A DNA stretch of 64,000 nt from Bradyrhizobium stylosanthis (GTDB lineage Bacteria > Pseudomonadota > Alphaproteobacteria > Rhizobiales > Xanthobacteraceae), in assembly GCF_001641335.1 (NCBI RefSeq), contig NZ_LVEM01000002.1:124001-188000 (forward strand), in the 5' to 3' direction. The position numbers and the translations under genes are program-made. The notes beneath the pieces were generated by a model. The model saw only the letters and a list, made by a program, of their open reading frames with translations, was not told the origin of the DNA and did not search any database. Below are positions 63,028-64,000 of the stretch, piece by piece; within the stretch, counting starts at the first letter, position 1; every line of letters begins with the position of its first letter.

Positions 63028-63336
63028 TTACTGCTTGTCTTGCGCGTCAGCGACCTTGCGTGAGGCGCCCTTGGCGAGGTCCTTGTCCATCACCGCGCGG
63101 CAGCCGGCGCTCAGATCCGAACGATGCTTCATCATGCACGCGGTGATCTTCGGGATGTTGGGGATGTCCGCCGAGCAGAGGCGGAAGGCATCGCCGGTGC
63201 ACTGCTGCTGCGCCTCGGCCGAGAAGGCGAAGCTCGAGGTGGTCGAGATGATCGAGACGATCGCGGCGAAGCCCAGCGCCAGGCTGGTGTCGCGGATCTT
63301 GCTACTCAGGGACTTGGTCGTGAACGAGGTGGTCAT
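63028..63336 (-). CDS. Small exported Cys-rich protein (copy 2)
   Basis: The 102-residue product has a longer N-terminal stretch with one hydrophobic segment ending SSFAFSAEA. The Cys-rich unit is then C-x7-C-x12-C-x11-C (CTGDAFRLC, ACMMKHRSDLSAGC) followed by a charged tail (DKDLAKGASRKVADAQDKQ). It is a diverged paralogue of the protein at 62623. GGGAGC precedes the ATG. The function is unknown. Confidence 0.82.
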   Translation of the reverse strand: MTTSFTTKSLSSKIRDTSLALGFAAIVSIISTTSSFAFSAEAQQQCTGDAFRLCSADIPNIPKITACMMKHRSDLSAGCRAVMDKDLAKGASRKVADAQDKQ

Positions 63337-63588
63337 TTGAAGCTCCCATTGGCACCGCCTTGGCGGGCCCGTTGTTAATGGGAACTACGATGCTCCAGCA
63401 AAACAGTTTCCACTGTGATGACGGTCACGGGCGCCCCACCTTCTGTGAGGTTGGTCACTTTGGCGCACCCTGCTGAAATTCCTCCGCAACCGCCGTCGTG
63501 TTGGTGTCACGTTAACTGTTCCTTCGCATTAATGGCTCGTCGCGCGGGAGATTCCGCAGGTTTGGTTGCGTAATTGGAAAGAGTAGCG

Positions 63589-64000
63589 ATGCGTAATGCG
63601 TTGGGCCTGATGCTGGCCAGTGTAGTTGCGGCGGTCGTGATCGCCGCCGGCGGTTGGTTTTATTATTCCTACAGCGCCGACCATGGTGCCCCCAAGACAG
63701 TTGCCGCCCGTGCCGCCGACCCGTTGCCGGCACCGGCGAAGCTTGCGGCCAAGGATGACGTCACGACGACCGCAACGATCGCGGCCAAGCCGGCGACGAT
63801 GGCCCAGGCAGCCGCGCCTGCGCCCGCTCCGGTCGCGCCGGTTCAACCGAAGCAGGCCTGCGCCAATCCGAATGCGCTGGGCGTCTCCCGCGTGGTCGAG
63901 ATCGACACCACCGGCGGCCCCGGCTTCGGCTTCGAAACGTTCAAGCAGTTCGATTTCCTCACCGACAAGGAAGTCGTGCTGACCTTCGACGACAGTCCGT
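63589..64000 (+). CDS. Polysaccharide deacetylase family protein, 3' end outside window
   Basis: The frame from ATG 63589 (GGAAAGAG upstream) runs off the window with at least 137 residues. It starts with a signal anchor (LGLMLASVVAAVVIAAGGWFYYSY), then an Ala/Pro/Lys linker to about residue 85. The start of a NodB-type polysaccharide deacetylase domain follows: GVSRVVEIDTTGGPGFGFETFKQFDFL and KEVVLTFDDSP, where the family usually has FDDGP. The gene continues beyond 64000. Members deacetylate peptidoglycan, chitin or other cell-wall sugars. Confidence 0.87.
   Translation, partial: MRNALGLMLASVVAAVVIAAGGWFYYSYSADHGAPKTVAARAADPLPAPAKLAAKDDVTTTATIAAKPATMAQAAAPAPAPVAPVQPKQACANPNALGVSRVVEIDTTGGPGFGFETFKQFDFLTDKEVVLTFDDSP

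Overview
The window is GC-rich chromosomal DNA of an alphaproteobacterium, most likely Bradyrhizobium or a close relative in the Nitrobacteraceae. I infer this from codon use, from a MatB that closely resembles my memory of the Rhodopseudomonas palustris enzyme, from the housekeeping set (leuB, sdhCDAB, argG, rlmN, typA, ppa, folD), and from many short palindromic intergenic repeats of the kind common in that group. No database search was possible, so names rest on motifs and remembered families.

Layout. 1-11 kb: an envelope or secreted protein pair, a hexapeptide acetyltransferase bracketed by two repeat copies, leuB, an MFS exporter, a minus-strand redox group (fasciclin-domain protein; cytochrome b plus Tat-exported molybdopterin oxidoreductase), an SDR, matB and a TauE/SafE permease. 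11.6-15.1 kb: the sdhCDAB operon. 15-24 kb: a hybrid sensor kinase, a BacA-related ABC protein, an FkbM methyltransferase, a three-gene plus-strand group (VOC, PNPOx-like, small proline-rich protein) and an OmpA-family protein with a very long Pro/Ala-rich segment. 24-31 kb: argG, PAP2 phosphatase, rlmN, an IalB-like protein, a dienoyl-CoA-reductase-like SDR and a quinone oxidoreductase. 31-38 kb: two TAXI-type binding proteins without TRAP permeases, a YkvA-like protein, phhB and a Tat-exported PhoD phosphatase. 38-42.5 kb: a single-domain response regulator divergent from a Crp/Fnr regulator, then a compact operon of an Lgt-like membrane protein, a multi-cluster radical SAM enzyme resembling tetraether lipid synthase, and two tandem small membrane proteins. 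42.6-50 kb: typA, a flavin amine oxidase and a four-gene minus-strand operon (exported hydrolase, DUF2269, SDR-DoxX fusion, DCC protein). 50-57.9 kb: ppa, the yggT-DUF167-folD operon, tRNA-Ala(CGC), enoyl-CoA hydratase, a GATase, an SDR, a TerB protein and a class III cyclase. 57.9-64 kb: P450, Tat-exported hydrolase, an MFS protein with a C-terminal extension, two small Cys-rich secreted proteins and the start of a polysaccharide deacetylase.

The most interesting unit is the Lgt-like/radical SAM/twin small membrane protein operon at 39.7-42.4 kb, which looks like an uncharacterised lipid or membrane-protein modification system. The orphan TAXI proteins, the SDR-DoxX/DCC operon, the Cys-rich pair and the repeat families that bracket individual gene modules also deserve attention. 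I saw no CRISPR array, rRNA, intact insertion sequence or prophage.
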